Source of the DNA: Tuwongella immobilis
Lineage (GTDB): Bacteria > Planctomycetota > Planctomycetia > Gemmatales > Gemmataceae
Reading direction: 5' to 3'
DNA length: 64,000 nt
Assembly (NCBI RefSeq): GCF_901538355.1
Contig: NZ_LR593887.1
Span: 6,362,920-6,426,919 of the forward strand
A model generated the notes under the pieces. It did not search any database. It saw only the letters and a program-made list of their open reading frames with translations, and was not told the origin of the DNA. Positions 42,981 through 50,201 of this stretch are shown in pieces. Made by a program: the position numbers and the translations under genes. How positions within the stretch are numbered: position 1 is the stretch's first letter; each line of letters begins with the position of its first letter.

Positions 42981-44459
42981 AATCGATTCCACGATCGCCC
43001 AAAATTCCCCATCGGGGGCCAAAAAACGCAGAAACCGGATCTCGGGAGGTGCCCCAAGGTCCGGTTTCGAAGAAGAGAAATGCATCAGCGAGTGAGTCGA
43101 AGGCATCATCAGCCGCAAACGCGGTCGGTGTTGGGTTGGTGGAACACCGCTGGGGGCTGATCGGTTCATCGCTCGTGCTGATACCTTTAGGACGGGCGGG
43201 CCGTCTTCTCTCATGGTATCAGGAGTGCTCACTAGCGTCAATCCCCCTGGATTTTCAATGTTTTCCTTTCCACCATGTCCGTAGAGATCACCAGAGATCG
43301 CGCCTGATTGCGCCGCATTTTGCGCCGCTTTTTGCGCCGCCCTTGGAGGCCCCTGCCAGGACTGTGCAGCCTGGAAACTAACGTCTGTGGTGTCGATGTA
43401 ATGCTTCATTGCCACGGTCGGAGAGTTGCCCAGCCACTTTGCGACGATCGCCAGAGGGAAGCTGGCGGCCAGGTCCGACTCGCAGCTTGCTCGGAGCGTG
43501 TGCCAGATGCGAGGCCAAGGCGTGATGCCAGCGCGGCGAATCATCCGCCCGAACGCATTTCGCAGAGGAGCGCCTGCACCGTCCACATCCAACCGGATCG
43601 GTGGATTGAACTCCCGAGGCAACACGAATTCCGCCCCCTGCTCGGCAGCATCCCAGGCAGCGTCCATGTATGGCTTCAGCAGCGGGAAGATTGGCACGAC
43701 CCGAATTCCCGTTTTTGGGCTGCCGACTGTGAACCGCTGCCGATCCCAGTTCACGTCTTCCCATCGCAGCGCGAACGGTTCCGAGGGGGTCCGCAAACCA
43801 GCAAACCGAGCCAGCGCGACAAGCAACCGCCACCACACGTCCGGACATTGCTCGATGACTAATTCCACATCCGAGACGGTGACGTAAGTGTGCCGTTTCG
43901 GCTCAACGGTTCGAGCTGCAACATTATCCCACGGCGGCAGGAAACCAAACTGCCTCGCGGCAGACCGCAGGATCGCTTTCGCATGCACTAATCGAACATT
44001 CTTGGTGGTAGCCTTCAGATTGGAAAGTTCGTCGAAGAATCGCTCCGAATCAGCATGCGTGATCTTCGAAATGACACGATCGCCAAACAACTTGATCATG
44101 ACCGCCGCCGCCAGCCGCTGCGTCCGTACCGATCCCAGCGCGTGCCCTTCGGCAGCCTTTTCGACCAACCATCGTTCCGTGAACTCACGAACCGTCGGGA
44201 TTTTCCGATCCCTTTCGATCAGCCCGACAGCCTCGAGTTTTTCCGCCAGCGCGTCGCCGATGGAGTCCAGCCAAACCGCTGTTTCTCGTGGCAGCGGCTG
44301 ACTCGAAAGCTGGGCCGCCAAGATCATCTCGACATGCCGGCGGACTGACTCCGCATCCTTCTTCGAGATCTTCCCGAGGCGGATGGTCTTGCGTTTGCGA
44401 TCGGAGGACAAAAACTGGATTCGCCGGGTGCCATTCGGGTCATTGACAAGACTGGCCAT
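42501..44459 (-). CDS. prophage tyrosine-type integrase; open frame continues into a host gene (652 codons)
   Basis: ATG at 44459 after GAGGTAAT. Residues 1-190 include an arm-binding/SAM-like core-binding region (VREFTERWLVEKAAEG). The catalytic domain has Arg223 in GLRTPSE, Lys249 in GSPKTG, His320 and Arg323 in WHTLR, and the nucleophile Tyr354 in MKHYIDT; the usual GHS box is GNS, as in other planctomycete integrases I recall. The enzyme part ends near residue 400 in an Ala/Gln-rich tail (AAQKAAQNAAQS). Residues 400-493 have no domain, and 494-652 are the host protein listed separately. It integrates and excises the element and marks its left end. Confidence 0.85.
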   Translation of the reverse strand: MASLVNDPNGTRRIQFLSSDRKRKTIRLGKISKKDAESVRRHVEMILAAQLSSQPLPRETAVWLDSIGDALAEKLEAVGLIERDRKIPTVREFTERWLVEKAAEGHALGSVRTQRLAAAVMIKLFGDRVISKITHADSERFFDELSNLKATTKNVRLVHAKAILRSAARQFGFLPPWDNVAARTVEPKRHTYVTVSDVELVIEQCPDVWWRLLVALARFAGLRTPSEPFALRWEDVNWDRQRFTVGSPKTGIRVVPIFPLLKPYMDAAWDAAEQGAEFVLPREFNPPIRLDVDGAGAPLRNAFGRMIRRAGITPWPRIWHTLRASCESDLAASFPLAIVAKWLGNSPTVAMKHYIDTTDVSFQAAQSWQGPPRAAQKAAQNAAQSGAISGDLYGHGGKENIENPGGLTLVSTPDTMREDGPPVLKVSARAMNRSAPSGVPPTQHRPRLRLMMPSTHSLMHFSSSKPDLGAPPEIRFLRFLAPDGEFWAIVESIMIGTFDRDGVRFQYPQNWTLEEDEMLTEDGEPIDDDDEDAEAFVPWTITLNPPGTGFLLVALRPDCETPQMLARDTLEALKEEYPSLEAEESVTSLAGQPAIGYDIDFITLDAVVTTQVRALQSPLGPVLFLGQFVEAEKATFAPVLAAILASLQIDSE

Positions 44460-44499
44460 GTGCGCTATTACCTCAATTGCATGTGAGGGCGAGGGGGAG

Positions 44500-44539
44500 A
44501 CGCGGTGGGTGCATAGACGGCACCTGCCGCGTTTTTTTT
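44500..44539 (+). terminator. strong plus-strand terminator between integrase and repressor genes
   Basis: 13-bp stem with two G-U pairs (ACGCGGTGGGTGC at 44500-44512, right arm 44520-44532), 7-base loop and then eight T. It is a textbook terminator on the plus strand, although both flanking genes are on the minus strand. Confidence 0.75.
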
Positions 44540-45155
44540 ACGCATGTCGGTATAATTTTGAGGTGATTCGAACAACCGCAACCATTGCCCCATAGATCCG
44601 ATCAGAATCTGTCAGCTTGTGGCTCCAATTATTGTCACTCACCAATCGATTGGAACGAGTCAGTTTCTTGCAGACACACCCTTCAAGCTCTTCGACCCAA
44701 GCGACAACGATTTCTCCCGGCTGGGGGGATGGGTCTGCCCGCACGATAATGTAGTCGCCACTCTGAATATGCTCACTGAGCATTGAATCACCTCGGACGC
44801 GATAGGCAACACATCCGGCAAACGCCTCACCCACCCCGAGGCGTTCTTCTGGATCAGCAGCGTCCGCGCATGCTGGCCCCGCACCGACGTGTCCAAGAAT
44901 CGGGATCTCGATTTCTGCAACCTGTCGGATGGGATGGTTTTCGGGGAGGTATCGCAAAAGAGTCCCTGGAGGCATCCCTAACGCTGCTTCCATCCGCATC
45001 ACGATTGTTGGATCACGTTCGACACCATTCCTTCCGGTTTCAATATGCCCAAGCCCTCCCTGGGTTACGCCGACAAGTTCGGCCAATTCCGCTTGGGTCA
45101 TTCCTTTCCGCTTCCGAGCTTCCTTGACGGCCTCACCAAATGTCTGCTCAGTCAT
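44538..45155 (-). CDS. phage repressor, HTH-XRE plus S24 (LexA-like) peptidase, 205 aa
   Basis: Residues 6-65 are a Cro/C1-type helix-turn-helix (RKRKGMTQAELAELVGVTQGGLGHIETGRNG). Residues 82-200 are an S24 peptidase: the cleavage site Ala92-Gly93 in GHVGAGP, catalytic Ser124 in VRGDSMLSEHI and lysine 163 or 164 in CVCKKL. Such CI-type repressors hold the lysogenic state and cleave themselves when RecA filaments form after DNA damage. It is divergent from the KilA-N gene, with promoters in the 160 bases between. Start at 45155. Confidence 0.93.
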   Translation of the reverse strand: MTEQTFGEAVKEARKRKGMTQAELAELVGVTQGGLGHIETGRNGVERDPTIVMRMEAALGMPPGTLLRYLPENHPIRQVAEIEIPILGHVGAGPACADAADPEERLGVGEAFAGCVAYRVRGDSMLSEHIQSGDYIIVRADPSPQPGEIVVAWVEELEGCVCKKLTRSNRLVSDNNWSHKLTDSDRIYGAMVAVVRITSKLYRHA

Positions 45156-45189
45156 ATTAGCACCATGGTTACAACTTCAGTTCAAAATC

Positions 45190-45217
45190 AGGATACCACG
45201 ATCATAAAGAATCGCAA
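45190..45217 (-). promoter_or_regulatory. candidate repressor (PRM-like) promoter
   Basis: On the minus strand TTGCGA (complement of 45212-45217), a 16-base spacer and TATCCT (complement of 45190-45195), about 35 bases ahead of the repressor start. Confidence 0.4.
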
Positions 45218-45238
45218 GCAGAAAAAATATGTTGTGTA

Positions 45239-45267
45239 TTGACAGGGTTCTATACGCAGCATATTAT
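45239..45267 (+). promoter_or_regulatory. early rightward (PR-like) promoter with an overlapping imperfect operator
   Basis: Consensus TTGACA at 45239, a 17-base spacer and TATTAT at 45262. A 20-bp imperfect palindrome GTATnGAn6TCnATAC (about 45236-45255) covers the -35 box and part of the spacer, a natural place for repressor binding. Transcription would start near 45274. Confidence 0.7.
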
Positions 45268-45316
45268 CACGGTCATGAATCAAATCGTATTGCCGTTTCA
45301 AATGAAGGGCAAAGAC

Positions 45317-45994
45317 ATGACAGCGATGATGCAGCGAGAGATCATTGGCTCGGTTGTCGAAATTCGGGAAGATGGGTTCATCAACGCGACGCAGCTTTGC
45401 AAAGCGGCAGGCAAATTGTTTGCTCACTACATGAGTTCTGGGCCAACGAAGCAGTTCCTTGCGGCCCTGGAGAGCGATATCGGTAAACCGATATCGGCTC
45501 TGATCGAGGTCCGAAAGGGTGGGTCTGGTCCTCAAGGCACCTGGGTCCACCCACGAGTAGCGATCGACTTAGCTCGGTGGTGCAGCCCTCAGTTCGCAGT
45601 GACGGTGAACGGCTGGATCTTCGAGCTGATGACTCGGGGTAGCGCATCGGCACAGCCATCGGTCCCAGCCCAGCCGACACCACCCTTGCCAGCGCCGGAA
45701 TCGTCACCAGCGCCGGACAAAGGCCCGCTCGCTTTGACTCTCAGCCCGCACGCCACGCACTTCGACATTCTCGAATACATGCTTTCTCAGGGGAAGAACC
45801 CCTCAGCGAGGCAAGTCTTTCTGGCCAAGAAGATCACCAAGGCCATCATGCAAGTGGCGGGCTATGAGATGCGTCGAGATGGCCGGATCGACTTTCTGTA
45901 CCTTCGGTTGGTGAGTTTAGCCATCTCGGCCGCTTCGATCATTGATGAGATCATGTCGGAGAAACCCGAAAACTACTTCGGTCTCGATGACTGA
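45317..45994 (+). CDS. KilA-N domain phage protein, 225 aa
   Basis: The KilA-N DNA-binding domain is clear: IIGSVVEIREDGFINATQLCKAAGK and then GPQGTWVHPRVAIDLARWCSPQFAVTVNGWIFELM. A Pro-rich linker (about 115-140) leads to a helical C-terminal part (FDILEYMLSQGKNPSARQVF). It is the first gene of the rightward early operon; KilA-N proteins act in phage development, probably as DNA-binding regulators. The frame is open further back, with ATGs at 45275 and 45302. I choose 45317 because AAGGGC precedes it at ideal spacing and the promoter would start transcription at about 45274, leaving no leader for 45275. Confidence 0.82.
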   Translation: MTAMMQREIIGSVVEIREDGFINATQLCKAAGKLFAHYMSSGPTKQFLAALESDIGKPISALIEVRKGGSGPQGTWVHPRVAIDLARWCSPQFAVTVNGWIFELMTRGSASAQPSVPAQPTPPLPAPESSPAPDKGPLALTLSPHATHFDILEYMLSQGKNPSARQVFLAKKITKAIMQVAGYEMRRDGRIDFLYLRLVSLAISAASIIDEIMSEKPENYFGLDD

Positions 45995-46067
45995 TTGAGC
46001 AGCCCCCGCGAGCGGGGATCCCTCGCCCCGCTCGCCGTCCGTCCCGTACCCCCAATCCGAGATACAA

Positions 46068-46730
46068 ATGACGAACCTCCTCAAAGCCCGCCAGGTGGCC
46101 GAGTACCTCTGCGTACCCTACCGCGAATTCCTTGCCATGGTCGAGGCTGGCCAAGGGCCGGTCTGCATCCTGCTGCCATCTGGCCGCCGTCGGTGGCGGC
46201 TTGCCGATGTCGATGCGTGGGTGGCCTGCCATGCGGTGAGCGTGCCTGCTGCCGCTGCCGCCGTCGCCACTCCGGTGCCTGTCCCACCTGAGCCCGCGCC
46301 TGTCCCCTCACTGAATTGCTGTTCAGGGACAACCGTGCCTGAAACACTTCACAACTTGGATTGCTTGTCCCGGGACAATCAAGGATTTCGAGGGGGACAA
46401 GCGGCTCAAGATGCGGGGACAAGCGCCGCCGGAGAAAATATTCAGGAAGAAAACCAATCAGCATCGACTGATGCAGTTGGGGCGTTGGCTGATCAACTTT
46501 CCGAGCAATCTCTGGAGATTCTACAGGCACTTCCGGAAGATCGAACTTGGCTCAAAACTCCTTCCGTGGCACGTCGCGTAAGTCCTGATATTTCACCGAG
46601 ATCCGGTCGATTCCGCAGCAAAATCAAGCAGCTCAGCGAAAAAGGTCTGATCGAATCGAGCAACAACGGCTTGCGGCTAACAGCAGTTGGATTTGCGGTT
46701 CGGGTGAGGTTCGAAAGCGAGCCCCCCTGA
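46068..46730 (+). CDS. phage DNA-binding regulator with MerR-like N-terminus and winged-helix-like C-terminus, 220 aa
   Basis: Residues 1-55 form a helix-turn-helix of the excisionase/MerR (HTH_17) type (LKARQVAEYLCVPYREFLAMVEAG then WRLADVDAWV). A Pro/Ala linker and a polar linker follow (60-140). Residues 140-215 look like a winged helix (SLEILQALPEDRTWLKTPSVARRVSPDISPRSGRFRSKIKQLSEKGLIESSNNGLRLT). Repeats of a GGGACAA-type palindrome occur inside the linker-coding part and just after the stop codon, so the protein may bind its own locus. It lies 73 bases after the KilA-N gene. Excisionase-like or early regulatory function is likely. Confidence 0.7.
   Translation: MTNLLKARQVAEYLCVPYREFLAMVEAGQGPVCILLPSGRRRWRLADVDAWVACHAVSVPAAAAAVATPVPVPPEPAPVPSLNCCSGTTVPETLHNLDCLSRDNQGFRGGQAAQDAGTSAAGENIQEENQSASTDAVGALADQLSEQSLEILQALPEDRTWLKTPSVARRVSPDISPRSGRFRSKIKQLSEKGLIESSNNGLRLTAVGFAVRVRFESEPP
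46365..46378. promoter_or_regulatory. 14-bp palindrome TTGTCCCGGGACAA, copy 1 (intragenic)
   Basis: Perfect palindrome inside the regulator gene. Half-sites GGGACAA or its near complement occur around it at 46279, 46300, 46326, 46394 and 46416. Confidence 0.6.
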
Positions 46731-46733
46731 TGC

Positions 46734-46769
46734 TTGTCCCGGGACAACAAAAGTGCTTGTCCCGGGACA
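46734..46769. promoter_or_regulatory. pair of 14-bp palindromes, probable operator
   Basis: TTGTCCCGGGACAA at 46734-46747 and a copy with one end base changed at 46757-46770 (12 inner bases perfect). The centres are 23 bases apart, about two helical turns. They begin four bases after the stop of the regulator gene and lie ahead of the excisionase-like gene at 46860. Confidence 0.65.
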
Positions 46770-46804
46770 TCGAGATTCACGCAACCGGTGATACCGTTTG
46801 AATC

Positions 46805-46832
46805 GTGATCGCTGGAGACACCAGCAGATCAC
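46805..46832. other. hairpin ahead of the excisionase-like gene
   Basis: GTGATC-GCTGG / CCAGC-A-GATCAC stem of 11 pairs with one bulged base and the loop AGACA. No U-tract; it may be an operator or an attenuator. Confidence 0.4.
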
Positions 46833-46859
46833 TCAAACTACCTCGAATGCGAGATAAAC

Positions 46860-47093
46860 ATGGCGAAGATCGCAGAACTCAAGAAGCCCGATGAAGTCCC
46901 GAAGCTCACGCTGCGATGCGATGAGCTGGCCCGTGCGATGGGAATCAGCGTCATCAGCGTGCGGCGGCTGGTCAAGAACACCGACATCCCCAAAGTTCGC
47001 CTGCCTGGTTCGCGGGTCATCATTTTCCCGCTCGCTGAGGTCCAAGAATGGCTCTCTCGCCAAGTGACGAAAGGCGGTGAAGCCAATGGGTAA
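46860..47093 (+). CDS. excisionase-like HTH_17 protein, 77 aa
   Basis: A small basic protein with one helix-turn-helix: LRCDELARAMGISVISVRRLVKNTDIPKVRLPGSRVIIFPLAEVQEWLSR, the layout of MerR/excisionase DNA-binding proteins. In the prophage it may be the recombination directionality factor or a small regulator. Its start lies behind the double palindrome, so that site may control it. It overlaps the next gene's start by eight bases. Confidence 0.8.
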   Translation: MAKIAELKKPDEVPKLTLRCDELARAMGISVISVRRLVKNTDIPKVRLPGSRVIIFPLAEVQEWLSRQVTKGGEANG

Positions 47094-47562
47094 GCAGGTC
47101 GTATTGAAGCGGGCTCCAATCCGAGGCGATTCCGAATTGGCTGAATTCTGCGATGGTACGAATCGCGCATTACGATTCGTGCGTTGCATCCTGGAAGTCG
47201 CACAACAACGTGGAACGATCACACCCGAAATCTTGGGGCATCTGTACGCGGTCCTGTTGGAGGCAGCCTGGGAATGGTCCGAACAGACGTTCGGAACCGC
47301 CGAGCAACGCGGTCCCAAGGGAGCTTTGCTGCACCTCGAAAAGGAATCCCGCGAAGCCGTCGAGGCGATCGGGACCGACAACCTGACCGAGGAACTGGCC
47401 GACTGTCAGATCCTCATCTGGGACGCTGCACGCCGCGCTGGGCTGGGACCAGTCGAGCTGCTCCATGCGGCCAGACAGAAGCTCGAAAAGAACATGGCCC
47501 GCCAGTGGCCGATGCCCACGTCCGATCAGCCCGTCGAGCATATCCGGGAGGGCGAAGAATGA
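47086..47562 (+). CDS. dATP/dGTP pyrophosphohydrolase-like (DUF550/MazG-like) protein, 158 aa
   Basis: The C-terminal half has the helical MazG-like pattern: ALLHLEKESREAVEAIG (metal-binding ExxE-type glutamates) followed by LTEELADCQILIWDAARRAGLG with ELAD, and the closing LEKNMARQWP seen in the DUF550 family. Such proteins hydrolyse dNTPs, perhaps to adjust the nucleotide pool for phage replication. The ATG at 47086 overlaps the stop of the previous gene. The N-terminal 60 residues are helical and unassigned. Confidence 0.7.
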   Translation: MGKQVVLKRAPIRGDSELAEFCDGTNRALRFVRCILEVAQQRGTITPEILGHLYAVLLEAAWEWSEQTFGTAEQRGPKGALLHLEKESREAVEAIGTDNLTEELADCQILIWDAARRAGLGPVELLHAARQKLEKNMARQWPMPTSDQPVEHIREGEE

Positions 47563-48116
47563 CACCCGAGCAACTGGTGGAGGCGCACCTGGATTTGCCC
47601 ACGATGATTGTGTCGGCTTACTGTAAGTCGCGGCCATCGATGCGAAAGCACTTCGACGATCTGATGTCCTATGGCATGGAGGCTCTTTGGGAGTCGGCAC
47701 AGCGGTACGAGTCAGATATTGCCTTATTTTCAACCTATGCCATCCACCGGATTCGGTGGTCGTGTGTCGATACCGCGAGACGGATTTACGGCCGGCCTGG
47801 TCGATCGAACAAGCGATCGCCGATGCTGTTCACCGACTTTTTTTCGGGCAACTTCCGGTCTGTTTCCAGGGCCGAACACGATATTTTCGCTGTTGAGTGT
47901 GACATCCCGGATGATGATCCGATGACAAACGGTCAGTGGGATAGGCTGCTCCGATGTCTTAGTCCTCATTACCGCAAAGTTGTCGAGATGCGGTTTCGTC
48001 TTGGCAAAAGCTACGCTTGGATCGCCCGAGACATGGGTATCAATGTTCACACTGCTATGTCGATCGTGTCGCAGGCCATCAAGCGAATGCGGAAGTTTTC
48101 AGAGGTGGCCGCATGA
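47559..48116 (+). CDS. phage-encoded sigma-70-family factor 1, 185 aa
   Basis: Starts with an ATGA overlap (47559). Region 2: LMSYGMEALWESAQRYESDIALFSTYAIHRIRWSCVDTAR near residues 35-75, the conserved helix for -10 recognition and core binding. Region 4 near 130-180: LSPHYRKVVEMRFRLGKSYAWIARDMGINVHTAMSIVSQAIKRM, a helix-turn-helix for -35 recognition. It probably redirects host RNA polymerase to phage promoters. Followed by a second sigma factor in an overlapping frame. Confidence 0.85.
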   Translation: MTPEQLVEAHLDLPTMIVSAYCKSRPSMRKHFDDLMSYGMEALWESAQRYESDIALFSTYAIHRIRWSCVDTARRIYGRPGRSNKRSPMLFTDFFSGNFRSVSRAEHDIFAVECDIPDDDPMTNGQWDRLLRCLSPHYRKVVEMRFRLGKSYAWIARDMGINVHTAMSIVSQAIKRMRKFSEVAA

Positions 48117-48769
48117 AGCACAACCCCGAACTGCTCACGGAACGGCCTGCAACGCAACCTATTCTCGAAAAGAAACGGTGGCTCGCAACCCGAAGCGGGA
48201 GGATGCCACGGTGCGAATTGGACTTCATCTCCGCCCAAGAGCAAAGGACGCTGATTGAAAATCACATCAACTTTGCCAAATGGGTTGTCAATGGGATAGC
48301 GTCCGGCTTTAGCCCTCGTACCCAACGAAACCATTATGACGCGATGCTGAGCGAGGCATTCTTGGCGTTGGTCGCTGCTGCAAAGCGGTTCAACCCAGCC
48401 AAGAACATCAAGTTCAGTACCTATGCGGGATTGTGGATTCGCTCTTATATCCACCAGTATTTCTGCACACTGCCAAAGGAAATGGGCTACGGGGCAGCTA
48501 TCACGGCTTGCGGTGAGGATCAACCAATCGACTTTCTCGAACAGTTGCCGTCGAAGGTGATTGATGGGTGGGATGAGGAAGAATGGCAGCAGATGTTGCG
48601 ATGCCTGCCGCACCGATCCAAACGCATCATCGAACTGCGGTACAGAATCGGACTTACGCTGCAAGAAACCGCCGCAAATCTTGGCATCACTCGGGAACGG
48701 GTACGCCAACTCGAAAACAAGGCACTGACTCGAATCCTGGACTATGGAACCATTCCGGAGGCACCATGA
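48113..48769 (+). CDS. phage-encoded sigma-70-family factor 2, 218 aa
   Basis: ATG at 48113 overlaps the stop of sigma factor 1 (ATGA). Region 2: the phrases MLSEAFLALVAAAKRFNPAKNIKFSTYAGLWIRSYIHQYF are a classical group-3 pattern. Region 4: LPHRSKRIIELRYRIGLTLQETAANLGITRERVRQLENKALTRI, with the RERVRQLE phrase typical of primary-type sigma factors. It is more canonical than the first factor. Two adjacent sigma genes could drive successive transcription classes. Confidence 0.88.
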   Translation: MKHNPELLTERPATQPILEKKRWLATRSGRMPRCELDFISAQEQRTLIENHINFAKWVVNGIASGFSPRTQRNHYDAMLSEAFLALVAAAKRFNPAKNIKFSTYAGLWIRSYIHQYFCTLPKEMGYGAAITACGEDQPIDFLEQLPSKVIDGWDEEEWQQMLRCLPHRSKRIIELRYRIGLTLQETAANLGITRERVRQLENKALTRILDYGTIPEAP

Positions 48770-49194
48770 GCGCGATCGACATCCTGAACCGACTCGCCGA
48801 TGCTGGCGAGGCCCATCTGAAGCAAGAAGCCGAGAACCGTGAGCGGCAAGAGCGTGAACGGCTGGCACATGCATGGAGCAGCTTCCTCGCAACGGCACGC
48901 ACCATCCTTGGTGACATATTCCCGATTCCTGAAACAGCACCGGCTTCCTTCGACGGGAAACACACGTTCTCGCTGCCCTTCTATCCCTTTGGGATCGCGG
49001 TCTGGGCAGACATCTATCACAACATCACTTGGAAGCTGTCTGGTTTCCGTGTTGTGGTCCAGAAAGAGTTTTCACGCATCCAAACGGCTGATCTGCTGCC
49101 AGAGCAATTCCAGTATTGCCAACGGCTCGACGTGGCCATCGCACTGGCCCGCCGCGTTGCCAATCAGCCAATCTCCACCACCCAACCCAACTGA
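48766..49194 (+). CDS. hypothetical phage protein, 142 aa
   Basis: Starts with an ATGA overlap at 48766. The N-terminus is a charged helix (ADAGEAHLKQEAENRERQERERLAHAW). The centre has aromatic beta segments (GKHTFSLPFYPFGIAVWADIYHNITWKLSGF). No recognised domain. The location between the sigma factor and metallopeptidase-like genes says only that it is an early gene. Confidence 0.65.
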   Translation: MSAIDILNRLADAGEAHLKQEAENRERQERERLAHAWSSFLATARTILGDIFPIPETAPASFDGKHTFSLPFYPFGIAVWADIYHNITWKLSGFRVVVQKEFSRIQTADLLPEQFQYCQRLDVAIALARRVANQPISTTQPN

Positions 49195-49203
49195 GGAACG
49201 CCC

Positions 49204-49755
49204 ATGGACGGAATCGAAGTCTGCACCCGGAAAAACCGGCCTGATCTGTACGAGATGATGAAGGATCTCATTGCAAAGCATCATGCCCATTTGTGCGAAG
49301 CGGACATTGTCATCTGTTTCAACTTCAATTGGAAGCCTGATTCCGACGGGCATCTTAAGCTGGTCGAAGTGACCCGAGCTAGCGCTGTCACCCAATGTCT
49401 GTCTGCAATCCGGGTCGATCTGATCATCACTCTGAACCAGCAGCATTTTGAAAAAATGGACGATACGCAGAAACGGGCATGTCTGGATGAAGCCCTTTGC
49501 CGTTGTAAAGAACGGCAGGATCAATCCGGAAGGACCATTGGTTATCGGGTCAGCAAAATCGACTTCTGCGGCATGATGGAAAACATCAAGCGGTTCGGCC
49601 CATGGCAGACCACGTTGAAAACTGTCCAACGGCTGCTCAACGCCGAGGAGGAGCCGGGTCTGTTTGACGCTGTCTCCGAAGAAATCGCCGACGCCGAATA
49701 CGAGCTCTCAGAATCGGCAACCATCCCCATGCTGCCGGAGGGCCAATCATCATGA
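49204..49755 (+). CDS. phage metallopeptidase-family protein without the zinc motif, 183 aa
   Basis: The overall pattern recalls the putative phage metallopeptidase family: an ADIVICFNFNWKPDSDGHLKL strand set, VTRASAVTQCLSAIRVDLIITLNQQHFEKMDDTQKRACLDEALCRC and later IDFCGMMENIKRFGPWQTTL. In that family the helix after the DTQ-type phrase carries DHELCH (a zinc HExxH variant). Here it reads DEALCRC, so both metal histidines are missing. The protein may keep a structural or binding role. It starts after a GAGGAA-like site, nine bases past the previous stop. Confidence 0.6.
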   Translation: MDGIEVCTRKNRPDLYEMMKDLIAKHHAHLCEADIVICFNFNWKPDSDGHLKLVEVTRASAVTQCLSAIRVDLIITLNQQHFEKMDDTQKRACLDEALCRCKERQDQSGRTIGYRVSKIDFCGMMENIKRFGPWQTTLKTVQRLLNAEEEPGLFDAVSEEIADAEYELSESATIPMLPEGQSS

Positions 49756-49931
49756 CAACCGAGCTACTGTGCCCGCGCTGCGGGCGGCATCTGTGGACGG
49801 ATCGCCGCGATGGTCGCCGGTATTGTCCCGGCCTGTTGTGTGCAGGCCCACCGGCTGCTGCTGCAACACCGCACACTACTAACAGTCCAGACATCCAGAC
49901 ATCACGAAGGATCGATCCAAGTGAAAATTAA
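49752..49931 (+). CDS. small zinc-ribbon protein, 59 aa
   Basis: Too short for many gene finders. ATG at 49752 overlaps the previous stop (ATGA). The protein reads MTTELLCPRCGRHLWTDRR and then YCPGLLC, giving CPRC and CPGLLC, a four-cysteine zinc ribbon. The tail is Pro/Ala/Thr-rich. Function unknown; such mini zinc ribbons are frequent in phage early operons. It overlaps the next gene by 11 bases. Confidence 0.6.
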   Translation: MTTELLCPRCGRHLWTDRRDGRRYCPGLLCAGPPAAAATPHTTNSPDIQTSRRIDPSEN

Positions 49932-50199
49932 GCTCTTGCAGGGGCTGGAGGGTGATCGCCCGCCCGAGCACCTGCGTGAGGCCCTGGTCGCCGAACACGC
50001 GGCCAGGGTGGAGCGGGAGGAGCCGCTACACCCTGAACCACGAACCGGGAAATGCTGGTGCTGCGGCATTCCAGCCCCGGGCACAGCCTCGCGGGAACGA
50101 CGCGATTGGCATGCACGCGAGTTCATGAAAGGCATCTGCGAACGCGAAATCTATTGCCCCGCCTGCTTCGCGGAGTGGGGCTGGCCGCCGGAGGAATGA
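49921..50199 (+). CDS. small cysteine-rich phage protein, 92 aa (GTG start)
   Basis: The GTG at 49921 has AAGGATC ten bases upstream and overlaps the zinc-ribbon gene. The protein has CWCCG near 41-45 and a later CEREIYCPACF, together a likely zinc-binding site, with a helical N-terminus (RPPEHLREALVAEHAARVE). No named family. It ends with an ATGA-like junction to the next gene. Confidence 0.6.
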   Translation: MKIKLLQGLEGDRPPEHLREALVAEHAARVEREEPLHPEPRTGKCWCCGIPAPGTASRERRDWHAREFMKGICEREIYCPACFAEWGWPPEE

Positions 50200-50201
50200 C
50201 C

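Noticed and set aside
43086-43260. tRNA gene as attachment site at the prophage left end
   Set aside because: I looked on both strands for a T-loop (GGTTCRA) with a matching acceptor stem and found none.
45239-45316. TTG or ATG starts for KilA-N upstream of 45317
   Set aside because: They overlap the -35 box or the expected transcript start and lack ribosome sites.
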